Assembly (NCBI RefSeq): GCF_003073135.1
Contig: NZ_PGDQ01000007.1
Span: forward strand, 124,001 to 188,000
Source: Euzebya rosea
Lineage (GTDB): Bacteria; Actinomycetota; Nitriliruptoria; Euzebyales; Euzebyaceae
DNA length: 64,000 bases
Direction of reading: 5' to 3'
Positions 1 to 8,552 of the stretch are shown piece after piece; positions within the stretch are counted from its first letter, which is position 1; every line of letters starts with the position of its first letter. The position numbers and the translations under genes were made by a program. A model generated the notes under the pieces. It saw nothing but the letters and a program-made list of their open reading frames with translations. It was not told where the DNA came from and made no database searches.

Positions 1-1596
1 ACCGACGCGGTCGGCCGGCGGCGCACGTTCGCGATCATCTCCCACCCCGACGCGGGAAAGACGACGCTGACGGAGAAGTTCCTGCTGTACGCGGGGGCCG
101 TGGGCGAAGCGGGGGCCGTCAAGTCCCGTCGGGTCGCCCGTGCCGCACGAAGCGACTGGATGAAGCTGGAGCAGGAGCGCGGCATCTCGGTGTCCTCCAC
201 GGTCCTGCACTTCGCCTACCGGGACTGGCGCTTCAACCTGCTGGACACCCCCGGACACGCCGACTTCTCCGAGGACACCTACCGAACGCTCTGCGCCGCC
301 GACGCCGCGGTGATGGTGCTCGACATCGCCAAGGGCCTCGAGCCGCAGACGCTCAAGCTGTTCCAGGTCTGCCGTGACCGCGGCCTGCCGATCGTGACGT
401 TCGTCAACAAGTGCGACCGACCCGGCCTGCCGCCGCTCGGGCTGCTCGACGAGATCACCGAGCAGATCGGCCTGCAGCCGGTCCCGATCACCTGGCCGGT
501 GGCCGACGGGTCGGACTTCGCCGGGATCGTCGACCGTCGCACCGACGAGCTCGTGCGCTACGACCGCACCGCCCACGGCGCCCGCAAGGGCCAGGAGGTC
601 GTCGAACCCTGGGCGACCGCCGACCCGAAGGGGTGCCCGCCCGACCGCTGGGACGCGGCCAAGGAGGAGCTGGAGCTGCTGGACATGGAGGAGCGCGAGC
701 TGGACCAGGACGCCTTCCTGGGTGGCACGCAGACCCCGGTGTTCTTCGGCTCGGCCCTGCAGAACTTCGGGGTGCGCCTGCTGCTGGAGGGGTTCGCCGA
801 GCTCGCCCCCGCACCGTCTGCCTCGCCCGTCGACCAGCCCGCCGACGTCGGTGCCCGTCCGGTCGCCGCACCCTTCGCCGGCCAGGTGTTCAAGGTCCAG
901 GCCAACATGAACCCCCGCCATCGTGACCGCATGGCCTTCCTGCGCGTCAACTCGGGCACCTTCGAGCGGGGCATGAGCGCCACCCTTGCGAGGACCGGCC
1001 GGACCTACCAGCTGAAGTACGCCCACCAGCTGTTCGCGGCGGACCGCAACACCGTGGACCTGGCCGTCGCCGGCGACATCGTGGGTCTGGTCAACGCCGC
1101 CGACCTCGTGCCGGGCGACACGCTGTACACCGACGACGCCGTGACGTTCCCGCCCATCCCGACCTTCGCCCCGGAGAAGTTCGTGTCGGTGCGGACCACC
1201 GACACCAAGCGCTACAAGCAGTTCCGCAAGGGGCTGGTGCAGCTGGACGAGGAGGGGGTCATCCACGTGCTGCGCCGTCCCGAGTTCGGTGACCAGGAAC
1301 CAATCCTCGCCGGCGTCGGGCAGCTGCAGTTCGAGGTCGCCGAGCATCGCTTCGAGCACGAGTTCGGGTGCCCCGTCCGCATGCAGCCTCTCCAGTGGGA
1401 GGTGGCGCGACGCATCGACTCCAGCGCCGTCGATGCGCTGCGGGGGCAGTTCAAGACGATGGTCGTGGAGGACTCCCAGGGCAACCACATGGCCCTCTTC
1501 GCGTCCTCCGTGGCCCTGGACAAGGCCGAGCGCGACCACCCCGACATCACCTTCGAACCGCTCGGGACGGGCCTGGCCCGCCGCGTCGCAGCCTGA
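1..1596 (+). CDS. prfC: Peptide chain release factor 3 (RF3), 5' end cut by window
   Basis: RF3 is a translational GTPase that removes RF1/RF2 from the ribosome after peptide release. The reading frame is open from the first base, so the true start lies outside the window. The fragment has 531 residues, against about 530 for the family, so only a few N-terminal residues are missing. Visible GTPase motifs are the P-loop SHPDAGKTT (residues 14-22), the RF3-typical DWMKLEQERGISV switch region (about 52-64), DTPGHADFSED (about 82-92) and NKCD (about 137-140). Elongation-factor-type domains II and III follow. The RF3 signature around switch I separates it from EF-G. Confidence 0.95.
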   Translation, partial: TDAVGRRRTFAIISHPDAGKTTLTEKFLLYAGAVGEAGAVKSRRVARAARSDWMKLEQERGISVSSTVLHFAYRDWRFNLLDTPGHADFSEDTYRTLCAADAAVMVLDIAKGLEPQTLKLFQVCRDRGLPIVTFVNKCDRPGLPPLGLLDEITEQIGLQPVPITWPVADGSDFAGIVDRRTDELVRYDRTAHGARKGQEVVEPWATADPKGCPPDRWDAAKEELELLDMEERELDQDAFLGGTQTPVFFGSALQNFGVRLLLEGFAELAPAPSASPVDQPADVGARPVAAPFAGQVFKVQANMNPRHRDRMAFLRVNSGTFERGMSATLARTGRTYQLKYAHQLFAADRNTVDLAVAGDIVGLVNAADLVPGDTLYTDDAVTFPPIPTFAPEKFVSVRTTDTKRYKQFRKGLVQLDEEGVIHVLRRPEFGDQEPILAGVGQLQFEVAEHRFEHEFGCPVRMQPLQWEVARRIDSSAVDALRGQFKTMVVEDSQGNHMALFASSVALDKAERDHPDITFEPLGTGLARRVAA

Positions 1597-1633
1597 TGCA
1601 GGAGTGAGCCCCGCAGGGGTGACCGCCGCGGGG

Positions 1634-3142
1634 ATGCCCGAACGCGTCCTCTGGGTCGGCCGGGGCCTTGCCGACGTCGGCGGGGTCGACCCGAGCCATC
1701 GCGCCGTCCTGGTCGACGGCGACCACATCGCCTGGACCGGTCCCGACCCGGCCGCCGCCCCCGCCCACGACAGGGTCGAGGACCTCGGTGAGGTGTGGTT
1801 CGCCCCCGGGTTCGTCGACGCACACGTCCACGCCACCGCGACCGGGCTCGAACGGGTCGGCGTCACGCTCGCCGGCGCCGGATCGGTCAGCGAGGCCCTC
1901 GCCCGCGTCCGCGCCCACGTCGAGCGGACCGATCCGGCGGTCGTCCACGGCACCGGCTGGGACGACCAGGCGTGGCCCGAACAACGCCCGCCGACCGCCG
2001 ATGAGCTGTTCGAGGCGGCTGGGGGTCGGCCGACGGTGCTGTTCCGCGTGGACGGGCACTCCTGCGTGGTCGACCGTGGACTGCTCGGCAGCCTCGACCT
2101 GCGCCACGTCGACCAGCACGTCACCCGCGACGTCGACGGCCTCCCGACGGGCTGGCTGCTGGAGGATGCCGTCGCTGTCGCCCAGACCGCGCTCGTGGGG
2201 CTCCTGGGCCCCGAGGCGATCGGCCGAGCACGCCGGGAGACCTGCCGGGCGGCGCTGGCGCTCGGCATCACCTCCCTCCACGAGATGGGCATCCCCGAGC
2301 TGTCCGACATCGAGGACGCCCTGGCCTGGGCCGACGGCGACTGGCCGCTGGAGGTACACGCCTACTGGGCCGACATGGCGTGGCAACCCGGGGGCCCCCT
2401 GCGACCCGGCGGTGACCTGTTCCTCGACGGCTCGATCGGCTCGTGCACCGCCGCCGCCAGCGCCCCCTACCTGACCAACGACGGGGTCCGGACCAACGGC
2501 GCGCTGTTCCACGACGACGACGCCGTGACCGACTTCTTCGTCCGGGCGACCAGGGCCGGCCTGGGTGCTGGCGTGCACGCCATCGGCGACGACGCCACCG
2601 GCCAGGCCGTGCGGGCCCTGTCGCGGGCCGCCGAGGCCTGCGGGGTCGACGCAGTCCGGCGGGCGCGGCACCGCATCGAACACCTCGAGCTCGTCAGCCG
2701 CGAGGACGTCGCGACGCTGGGACGCCTCGGTGTCGTGGCCAGCGTGCAACCGGCGTTCGACGCCACCTGGAACGGACCGGGTGGCCTGTACGAGCACCGC
2801 TTCGGCCGCGAACGCGCCGACGTGACCAACCCCTTCTCCTGGCTGACCGCCCACGGCGTCGACATGTGCTTCTCCTCCGACTCCACCGTCACCCCGATGG
2901 ACCCGTGGGGCGGCATCCGGGCCGCCGAGCGGCACCACGGCGGCCTTGGCATCGACCGGCGGACCGCGCTTTCGGCCGCGACCATCGGCGGCCATGTCGC
3001 GGTCGGCCGCGACCACCTGGTCGGTGCGCTGCTCCCGGGGCACCGAGCCGACCTCGTCGCGTGGCCCGGAGACCCCGTCACGGACGCCGACCCCTGGGAC
3101 TGGTCCCCCACCCTCGTGCTCGCCGCCGGACGCGCGACCTGA
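1634..3142 (+). CDS. YtcJ-type metal-dependent amidohydrolase
   Basis: A 502-residue protein of the amidohydrolase family 3 group, which hydrolyses C-N bonds with a metal-bound water; the substrate is unknown. GFVDAHVHA (59-67) carries the first two metal-ligand histidines. Later elements are DGSIGS, HAIGDDA, RIEHLEL and SSDS near the C-terminus, in the order seen in YtcJ proteins. The start is uncertain: ATG at 1634 is used, but in-frame GTG codons lie at 1619 and 1604, close to a GGAG at 1601-1604. It follows prfC by under 40 bases and may be co-transcribed. A second family member is at 39490-41013. Confidence 0.85.
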   Translation: MPERVLWVGRGLADVGGVDPSHRAVLVDGDHIAWTGPDPAAAPAHDRVEDLGEVWFAPGFVDAHVHATATGLERVGVTLAGAGSVSEALARVRAHVERTDPAVVHGTGWDDQAWPEQRPPTADELFEAAGGRPTVLFRVDGHSCVVDRGLLGSLDLRHVDQHVTRDVDGLPTGWLLEDAVAVAQTALVGLLGPEAIGRARRETCRAALALGITSLHEMGIPELSDIEDALAWADGDWPLEVHAYWADMAWQPGGPLRPGGDLFLDGSIGSCTAAASAPYLTNDGVRTNGALFHDDDAVTDFFVRATRAGLGAGVHAIGDDATGQAVRALSRAAEACGVDAVRRARHRIEHLELVSREDVATLGRLGVVASVQPAFDATWNGPGGLYEHRFGRERADVTNPFSWLTAHGVDMCFSSDSTVTPMDPWGGIRAAERHHGGLGIDRRTALSAATIGGHVAVGRDHLVGALLPGHRADLVAWPGDPVTDADPWDWSPTLVLAAGRAT

Positions 3143-3151
3143 CCCCTCGCC

Positions 3152-3181
3152 TTCACGTGCCATCAAACGATGGTGCACAAT
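3152..3181 (+). promoter_or_regulatory. Possible promoter of the monooxygenase gene
   Basis: TTCACG and CACAAT are separated by 18 bases. The -10-like box ends 7 bases before the ATG at 3189, which would give a leaderless transcript. No Shine-Dalgarno sequence precedes that ATG, consistent with this reading. The match is modest. Confidence 0.35.
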
Positions 3182-3188
3182 CCGTGTC

Positions 3189-4727
3189 ATGTTGAGCCTG
3201 CTCCTCGCCAAGGTGCCCACGTCCCGTCCAGCCCGGTCCCTGCGCGTGGTGATCGTCGGTGCCGGGTTCAGCGGCATCGCGATGGCCCTGGCGATGACGC
3301 GGGACGGACACGCCGACGAGATGGTGATCGTCGACGCCGCCGACGACCTGGGCGGCACCTGGCGCGACAACACCTACCCCGGGTGTGCCTGCGACGTGCC
3401 CTCCCCGGTCTACTCCCTGCGGGACGAACCCAACGACTGGCCACGCTTCTTCTCCGAGCAGCCCGACATCCTCCGCTACATGCAGCGGGTCGCCGACGAC
3501 CACGACCTGCGTCGCCACATCCGGTTCGGTACCGAGATCGTCCGCCAGGAGTGGGACGAGGCCACCGCCTGCTGGACCCTGACGACCGCCGACGGCGAGA
3601 CGATCGAGGCCGACGTCGTCGTCAACGGCGTGGGCCCGCTCACCAAGGCGGTGATCCCCGACATCCCCGGCCGCGACGACTTCGCCGGGCCCGCGTTCCA
3701 CTCGGCCCACTGGCGCGACGACGTCCAGCTCGCCGGGGCCAGGGTCGGCATCATCGGGACCGGTGCGTCGGCGGTGCAGATCGTCCCGAGCATCGTCGAC
3801 GAGGTCGAGGAGATGACGGTCTTCCAGCGCACACCCGGGTGGGTGCTGCCCAAGCTCGACCGAGAGTTCTCCGGCCTCGAACGACTGCTGCTCCGCAGTG
3901 TTCCCGGTGCCCACCGCCTCCTGCGCGAGGTCACCAACCTGATCCTCGAGCACGGCGTCTGGCGGATGCTCGAGCGGGACCCGCGTGTAGCCGCACGCCT
4001 GCGGAAGGCCGGCACCTGGAACATCCACCGGGCGGTGGGGGACCCAGAGCTCCGGGAGAAGCTGACCCCGACCATCGAGCCGGGCTGCAAGCGCCTGCTG
4101 CTGTCCAACACCTACTACCCGGCCCTCGCCCGGGATCACGTCACGGTCGCGACGGAGGGCATCGAACGGATCACCCCGTCGGGCGTCCGGCTGGCCGACG
4201 GCACCGAGGTCGAGCTCGACGTGATCATCTGGGGCACCGGCTTCGACGCCCACCACTTCTGGGCGCCGATGGAGGTCATCGGCCGTGACGGGCAGGACCT
4301 CCACGACGCCTGGTCCGATCACGGCGCGGCGTACAACTCCCTGGCCGCCCCGGGTTTCCCCAACACCTTCTTCCTCCTCGGGCCCAACAGCGGCACCGGG
4401 CACAACTCCGTCGTCCTGATGGCCGAGGCGCAGGCCGACTACATCGTCCAGGCGCTCGAGCACCTGCGGGCAGGCCGGGCCGACTGGCTGGAGCCGACCC
4501 GCGAGGCCGCCGACGCCTACGCCGAGGAGATGGCCGAACGACACGCGGACCTGGTGTGGGCGTCGGGCTGCGGCAGCTGGTACCTCAACGACGACGGCGT
4601 CAACGACACGCTCTACCCGGGACGCGTCGGGCACTACCAGCGACGGGTTGCGACCTTCGACCCCGAGGCGTGGTCCTTCGGCCGCCGGCGGGTGGCGCCC
4701 GCCGAGGCCGAACCGGCCATCGCCTGA
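3189..4727 (+). CDS. Flavin-containing / Baeyer-Villiger-type monooxygenase
   Basis: A 512-residue NAD(P)H- and FAD-dependent monooxygenase that inserts oxygen into a ketone or hydroxylates its substrate; the natural substrate cannot be told. The FAD Rossmann motif GAGFSG is at 24-29 and the NADPH Rossmann motif GTGASA near residue 190. Between them is FAGPAFHSAHWRDD (about 164-177), a good match to the Baeyer-Villiger fingerprint FxGxxxHxxxW. A GGTWRDNTYPGCACD segment, common in this family, follows the FAD motif. It starts 46 bases after the amidohydrolase, probably from its own promoter. Confidence 0.88.
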   Translation: MLSLLLAKVPTSRPARSLRVVIVGAGFSGIAMALAMTRDGHADEMVIVDAADDLGGTWRDNTYPGCACDVPSPVYSLRDEPNDWPRFFSEQPDILRYMQRVADDHDLRRHIRFGTEIVRQEWDEATACWTLTTADGETIEADVVVNGVGPLTKAVIPDIPGRDDFAGPAFHSAHWRDDVQLAGARVGIIGTGASAVQIVPSIVDEVEEMTVFQRTPGWVLPKLDREFSGLERLLLRSVPGAHRLLREVTNLILEHGVWRMLERDPRVAARLRKAGTWNIHRAVGDPELREKLTPTIEPGCKRLLLSNTYYPALARDHVTVATEGIERITPSGVRLADGTEVELDVIIWGTGFDAHHFWAPMEVIGRDGQDLHDAWSDHGAAYNSLAAPGFPNTFFLLGPNSGTGHNSVVLMAEAQADYIVQALEHLRAGRADWLEPTREAADAYAEEMAERHADLVWASGCGSWYLNDDGVNDTLYPGRVGHYQRRVATFDPEAWSFGRRRVAPAEAEPAIA

Positions 4728-4824
4728 GCCCGGGCGCGCGGTGGGCCGGTCCGGACGATGACGACCGCCTGACGGTCGTGGCGGAGCCCGGCCCCCGACG
4801 GGCCACCGGCCTATCGTTGGGGTC

Positions 4825-6183
4825 GTGCGGAACCTGGTCGTCCTGACGCTGATCGCCGTCGTCTGGACGATGGTCGGAACCAGCGTGTCGACGGCCGTCC
4901 CCACCACCCATGCCGAAGCGAGCCGGCACGTCCTCGACGACCACGTCCGGTTCCGGCCCACCACCGAGGGGGCGTCCGACGAGTTCCAGGCACCCGAGGG
5001 ACAGCGATACCACGTCGACACCCCGCACTTCCGCATCCACTTCACGGACACCGGACCCGACGCGGCCCGCATCGCCTTCGTCAAGGAGGCCGCGACGGTC
5101 ATGGAGGAGGTGTGGGACGCCGAGATCGAGCGGCTCGGTTGGCCCGAACCCCTCCCCGACCAGGGGCTCGGGGGGACCGATCGCACCGGGCGGGACCTGG
5201 TGGACGTCTACCTGGTCGACCTCGACGACGGGCCCTACGGCTACGTCGCGGCGGACGAGGAGAACCCGTGCGTCCTGTGCCGCTCGGTCCACGGCTTCCT
5301 CGTCCTGGAGAACGACTACGTCGGCTACGCGCCCAACCCGTCGGATGCGCTGCGGTCGACCGCGGCCCACGAGTTCGCCCACCTGATCCACATGCGGATG
5401 GCCTGGGACGGGGAACCCTGGGCCTACGAGGCCACCGCCGTGTGGATGGAGCAGGCCGTCTACCCCGACGCCGATGCCCGCACCGCCTACCTGCAGGACT
5501 TCGCCGCCCTGCCGGAGCTGTCGTTGTCGGACTTCTCCCAGGGCGGAGGTGGCTTCGACCGTGCCTACGGCGCCTACGTCTGGAACCTGTGGCTGGCCGA
5601 GCGCTACGGCGACGACATGATCCGCCAGGTGTGGCAGGCGGCTGCCGACACCGACTCCCACCTGCTCGGCGGGTACGCGACCGTCCTGGCCGACCGAGGG
5701 ACCTCCCTCGACGAGGAGATGGTGGCGTTCGTCGCCGCCACGGCCGCATGGGAGGTCGCCGGGTTCCCGGGCGAGCCCCTCGCCTACCCCACCGTGTCCC
5801 GCGCCGGCACGCTCACGAGCGGTGACGTGGTGACGGTCGTCGTCGACCACGCCGCGGCCCACGTCGTCGACCTCGAGGGTGTCGGTGACTCGGTCACGAT
5901 CACCGTCCGCGGGCCCAGGCACGTGGCCGGCGGGGTGGCCCTCGTCGCGTCGGGTGCCGGTCGCGTGGTCCAGGCCATCGACGGGACGCTGTTCGACGGG
6001 CAGGCAACGGTGACGCTGGACGGCATCGGCGAGGCCGGCCGGGTGTCGGTTGTCGTGGTCAACGCCGACACCGCTCTGGCCCGCCCGAAGCGGCCGGGCG
6101 ATGACCGCGCGTCCTACCTCAACGACGACATCGAGTGGGTCGTCGGCGTCGACGCCGACCCGGGAATGCCGCTGAAGCGCTGA
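4825..6183 (+). CDS. Secreted HEXXH metallopeptidase-like protein
   Basis: A 452-residue protein with a hydrophobic N-terminal segment (residues 4-28) typical of a signal peptide, so probably exported. HEFAH (182-186) provides a zinc-binding HEXXH motif. Sixteen residues later comes E202 in EATAVWMEQ, a plausible third ligand, so this is a gluzincin-like arrangement. The layout resembles MXAN_6640-type putative metalloproteases; that assignment is from memory of the family. The C-terminal half is beta-rich without recognised motifs. GTG at 4825 is used; a TATCGT -10-like box ends 7 bases upstream and no Shine-Dalgarno is visible, so it may be leaderless. Confidence 0.75.
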   Translation: MRNLVVLTLIAVVWTMVGTSVSTAVPTTHAEASRHVLDDHVRFRPTTEGASDEFQAPEGQRYHVDTPHFRIHFTDTGPDAARIAFVKEAATVMEEVWDAEIERLGWPEPLPDQGLGGTDRTGRDLVDVYLVDLDDGPYGYVAADEENPCVLCRSVHGFLVLENDYVGYAPNPSDALRSTAAHEFAHLIHMRMAWDGEPWAYEATAVWMEQAVYPDADARTAYLQDFAALPELSLSDFSQGGGGFDRAYGAYVWNLWLAERYGDDMIRQVWQAAADTDSHLLGGYATVLADRGTSLDEEMVAFVAATAAWEVAGFPGEPLAYPTVSRAGTLTSGDVVTVVVDHAAAHVVDLEGVGDSVTITVRGPRHVAGGVALVASGAGRVVQAIDGTLFDGQATVTLDGIGEAGRVSVVVVNADTALARPKRPGDDRASYLNDDIEWVVGVDADPGMPLKR

Positions 6184-6194
6184 GCGCCGCGGGG

Positions 6195-6833
6195 TCACAG
6201 GAACGTGATCGGCGCGTCCCGGACGGCGTGCAGCACGTCGAGGAAGGACGACCGGCCCACCATGCGGGCCCCCATCGACTCGAGGTGGTCGGTGTGCAGC
6301 TGGGCGTCGATGAGGGCGAAGCCCCGCTCGAGCAGGTGGTCGTCCAGGGCGACGAGCGCCACCTTCGAGGCGTTGCTGACCCGATGGAACATTGACTCGC
6401 CGGTGAAGACCCCACCGATGGTGATGCCGTACAGGCCACCCACCAGGGTGCCGTCCCTCCACACCTCCACGGAGTGGGCGTGGCCCATGCGGTGCAGCGC
6501 CTCGTAGGCCGCGCGCATGCGCCGGGTGATCCACGTCCCCTCCTCCGCCCGTTGGGCGCAGGCGGCCATCACCGCCGGGAAGGCCGTGTCGAAGGTGACG
6601 TGGAGGTCGCCCCTGCGGATCACCTGACGCAACGACCGGGATCGCTTGACCGACCCGACGACGAACACCGCGCGGGGGTCCGGCGACCACCAGAAGACCT
6701 CACCGCTGCCGTCCGGCCACGGGAAGATGCCGTTGCGGTAGGCCTCCACCAGGGTCGATGGACGGTAGTCCTCACCGATGGCCAGCGGCGCATCCGCCGG
6801 CGCGAGCCTCGGGTCGGGGAACATCGCGCTCAC
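6195..6833 (-). CDS. aat: Leucyl/phenylalanyl-tRNA-protein transferase
   Basis: Transfers Leu or Phe from tRNA to N-terminal Arg/Lys of proteins, marking them for ClpS/ClpAP-type degradation. The 212-residue sequence shows the family hallmarks: FPDPRLA near the start, LVEAYRNGIFPW, WWSPDPRAV, and the C-terminal GGLYGITIGGVFTGESMF followed by IDAQLHTDHLESMGA. The GTG at 6833 overlaps the stop of the upstream patatin gene as GTGA, which favours this start over the ATG at 6824. It is the last gene of the minus-strand lipid cluster. Confidence 0.93.
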   Translation of the reverse strand: MSAMFPDPRLAPADAPLAIGEDYRPSTLVEAYRNGIFPWPDGSGEVFWWSPDPRAVFVVGSVKRSRSLRQVIRRGDLHVTFDTAFPAVMAACAQRAEEGTWITRRMRAAYEALHRMGHAHSVEVWRDGTLVGGLYGITIGGVFTGESMFHRVSNASKVALVALDDHLLERGFALIDAQLHTDHLESMGARMVGRSSFLDVLHAVRDAPITFL

Positions 6834-7675
6834 CCGTCCAGCAGCTCCAGCACGGCGCCGAGCTGGTCGCGCATGGCGTCGTAGCCGAGCTGGGCCAGGT
6901 CGTCGGCCCGGTCGAACGACAGCCACGACACCCCCGCGCCGAACGGCGGGGCGACGACCACGTCGGCCTGAACGAGGCGTGACTGGACGAACTCGGCGAC
7001 GCCGATCTCGAGGCCGCGCAGGACGCCCTTGAGGGCCCCGTCCACCGTCGCGTCGCCCAGGCCGATCGGGGCCGACCCGACGTGCACCATCACCACGACG
7101 TCGGCACCCATCGCACGGGCCACGTCGACGGGCGCCGGGTCGGCGAAGCCGCCGTCGAGGTAGCGACCCTGCTCGAGCTCCAGCGGCTTGGTCAGCACCG
7201 GCAGGGCAGCGCTTGCCATCACGGCGTCGGTCACGTCACCCGCGTCGAGCACCGCCCGCCGGCCGCCGGCGAGGTCGGTGGCGACGGCCGCGAACGGGAT
7301 GCGAAGGTCGGCGAACGCGGGGGTGCCCCCCAGCAGCTCGGCCATCGTGCGCCGCCCGAAGTCCTCGTAGCCGTTCACGCCGAAGCTGACGACCTTCGGT
7401 GCCATGCGGACGGCGCTGCGGACGACCGCCATCAGCAGGTCCATCCCCTCGGCACCCACGAGGTTCTCGTGACCGGGCAGGGCGCTGCGGTCCAGCGACT
7501 GCAACGCCGCCAGCCAGTCGGGCCGTGCGGCGTAGGTCGCGCCCACGACGGCCCCCATCGACACCCCCACCACGACGTCGGGATGCACGTCGACGTCGGC
7601 GAGCGCGCGGAGGACCCCGACATGGGCCAGCCCGCGGGCGCCGCCTCCACCGAGGACGATTCCGAGCGTGGTCAT
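6830..7675 (-). CDS. Patatin-like phospholipase family protein (RssA-like)
   Basis: A 281-residue predicted serine lipid hydrolase. The glycine-rich oxyanion loop GGGGARG is at 9-15, the nucleophile serine is S39 in GVSMG, and the catalytic aspartate lies in DGGFADP near residue 175. These are the three diagnostic elements of bacterial patatins in the expected order. It sits between fabI and aat and overlaps aat by 4 bases, so it is likely co-transcribed with the fatty-acid genes and may act in lipid turnover. The ATG at 7675 places the oxyanion loop at the normal distance. Confidence 0.88.
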   Translation of the reverse strand: MTTLGIVLGGGGARGLAHVGVLRALADVDVHPDVVVGVSMGAVVGATYAARPDWLAALQSLDRSALPGHENLVGAEGMDLLMAVVRSAVRMAPKVVSFGVNGYEDFGRRTMAELLGGTPAFADLRIPFAAVATDLAGGRRAVLDAGDVTDAVMASAALPVLTKPLELEQGRYLDGGFADPAPVDVARAMGADVVVMVHVGSAPIGLGDATVDGALKGVLRGLEIGVAEFVQSRLVQADVVVAPPFGAGVSWLSFDRADDLAQLGYDAMRDQLGAVLELLDG

Positions 7676-7715
7676 GTCCCCATCATCGCAGGACCGACGA
7701 TCCGGTCCTCGTGCG

Positions 7716-8513
7716 TCACGCGCCGATGGCGTGCACACCCCCGTCGCAGTGGACGATCTCACCGGTGACACCGGGCATCCAGTCACCGAGCAGGCTGCAG
7801 ACCACGCGGGCCACCGGTTCGGTGTCGGTGATGTCCCAGCCCAGCGGCGCCCGTTCGCCCCACGTGTCCTCGAAGGACTTGAAGCCCTCGATCTGCCGGG
7901 CGGCCATGGTCTTCAGCGGGCCGGCGGCCACGAGGTTCACCCGGGTTCCCTGCGGGCCGAGCTCACGGGCGGTGTACCGGCAGGCGCTCTCCAGCCCGGC
8001 CTTGGCGACCCCCATCCAGTCGTAGCTGGGCCAGGCGACGGTGGCGTCGAAGTCCAGGCCGACGTACGAGCCGCCCCCGCCCGCCTTCAGCAGCGGGGCC
8101 ATGACCCGTGCCAGCGAGGCGAAGCTGTAGGTGGACACCTGCACCGCGGTCGCGACGTCCTCCCACGGGGTCTCCAGGAAGTTGCCGCCGATCGCGCTCG
8201 CCGGGGCGAAGCCGATGGCGTGCACGACCCCGTCGACGGCACCCCAGCGGTCACCTAGCTCGGCCACGACGGCACCCATCTGCTCGGTGTCGGTGACGTC
8301 CATCTCCAGCACGTCGGGGGTGGACGGCAGGCGTTCGGCGACACGGGTCGTCAGGCGGATGCCCTTGCCGAACCCGGTCAGGACGATCTCCGCGCCCAGC
8401 TGCTGGGCCATGCGTGCCGTGGCGAAGGCGATCGACGCCTCGGTCAGCACACCGGTCACGAGCAGGCGCTTGCCGGCCAGGAGCTGCGGCAGGTCGGTGG
8501 TCTGGCTGGTCAT
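7716..8513 (-). CDS. fabI: Enoyl-[acyl-carrier-protein] reductase (NADH)
   Basis: Catalyses the last step of each FAS-II elongation cycle, reducing the enoyl-ACP double bond. At 265 residues it is a classical SDR-fold FabI/InhA. It begins with GKRLLVTGVLTEASIA (cofactor loop, about 14-29), then LEMDVTD, HAIGFAP, and YDWMGVAKAGLES with the catalytic Tyr and Lys separated by six residues. RVNLVAAGPLKTMAA is close to the mycobacterial InhA substrate-loop region. GGAGGAA lies 8 bases before ATG 8513. It follows accD in the minus-strand cluster. Confidence 0.93.
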   Translation of the reverse strand: MTSQTTDLPQLLAGKRLLVTGVLTEASIAFATARMAQQLGAEIVLTGFGKGIRLTTRVAERLPSTPDVLEMDVTDTEQMGAVVAELGDRWGAVDGVVHAIGFAPASAIGGNFLETPWEDVATAVQVSTYSFASLARVMAPLLKAGGGGSYVGLDFDATVAWPSYDWMGVAKAGLESACRYTARELGPQGTRVNLVAAGPLKTMAARQIEGFKSFEDTWGERAPLGWDITDTEPVARVVCSLLGDWMPGVTGEIVHCDGGVHAIGA

Positions 8514-8552
8514 CGGGCGGTTCCTCCGGTCGGCCCCGTGACGGGGACGGGT

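Noticed and set aside
3153-5186. A 677-residue minus-strand open frame
   Set aside because: It is antisense to the monooxygenase and metallopeptidase, which have clear family motifs; long shadows are common at this GC content.
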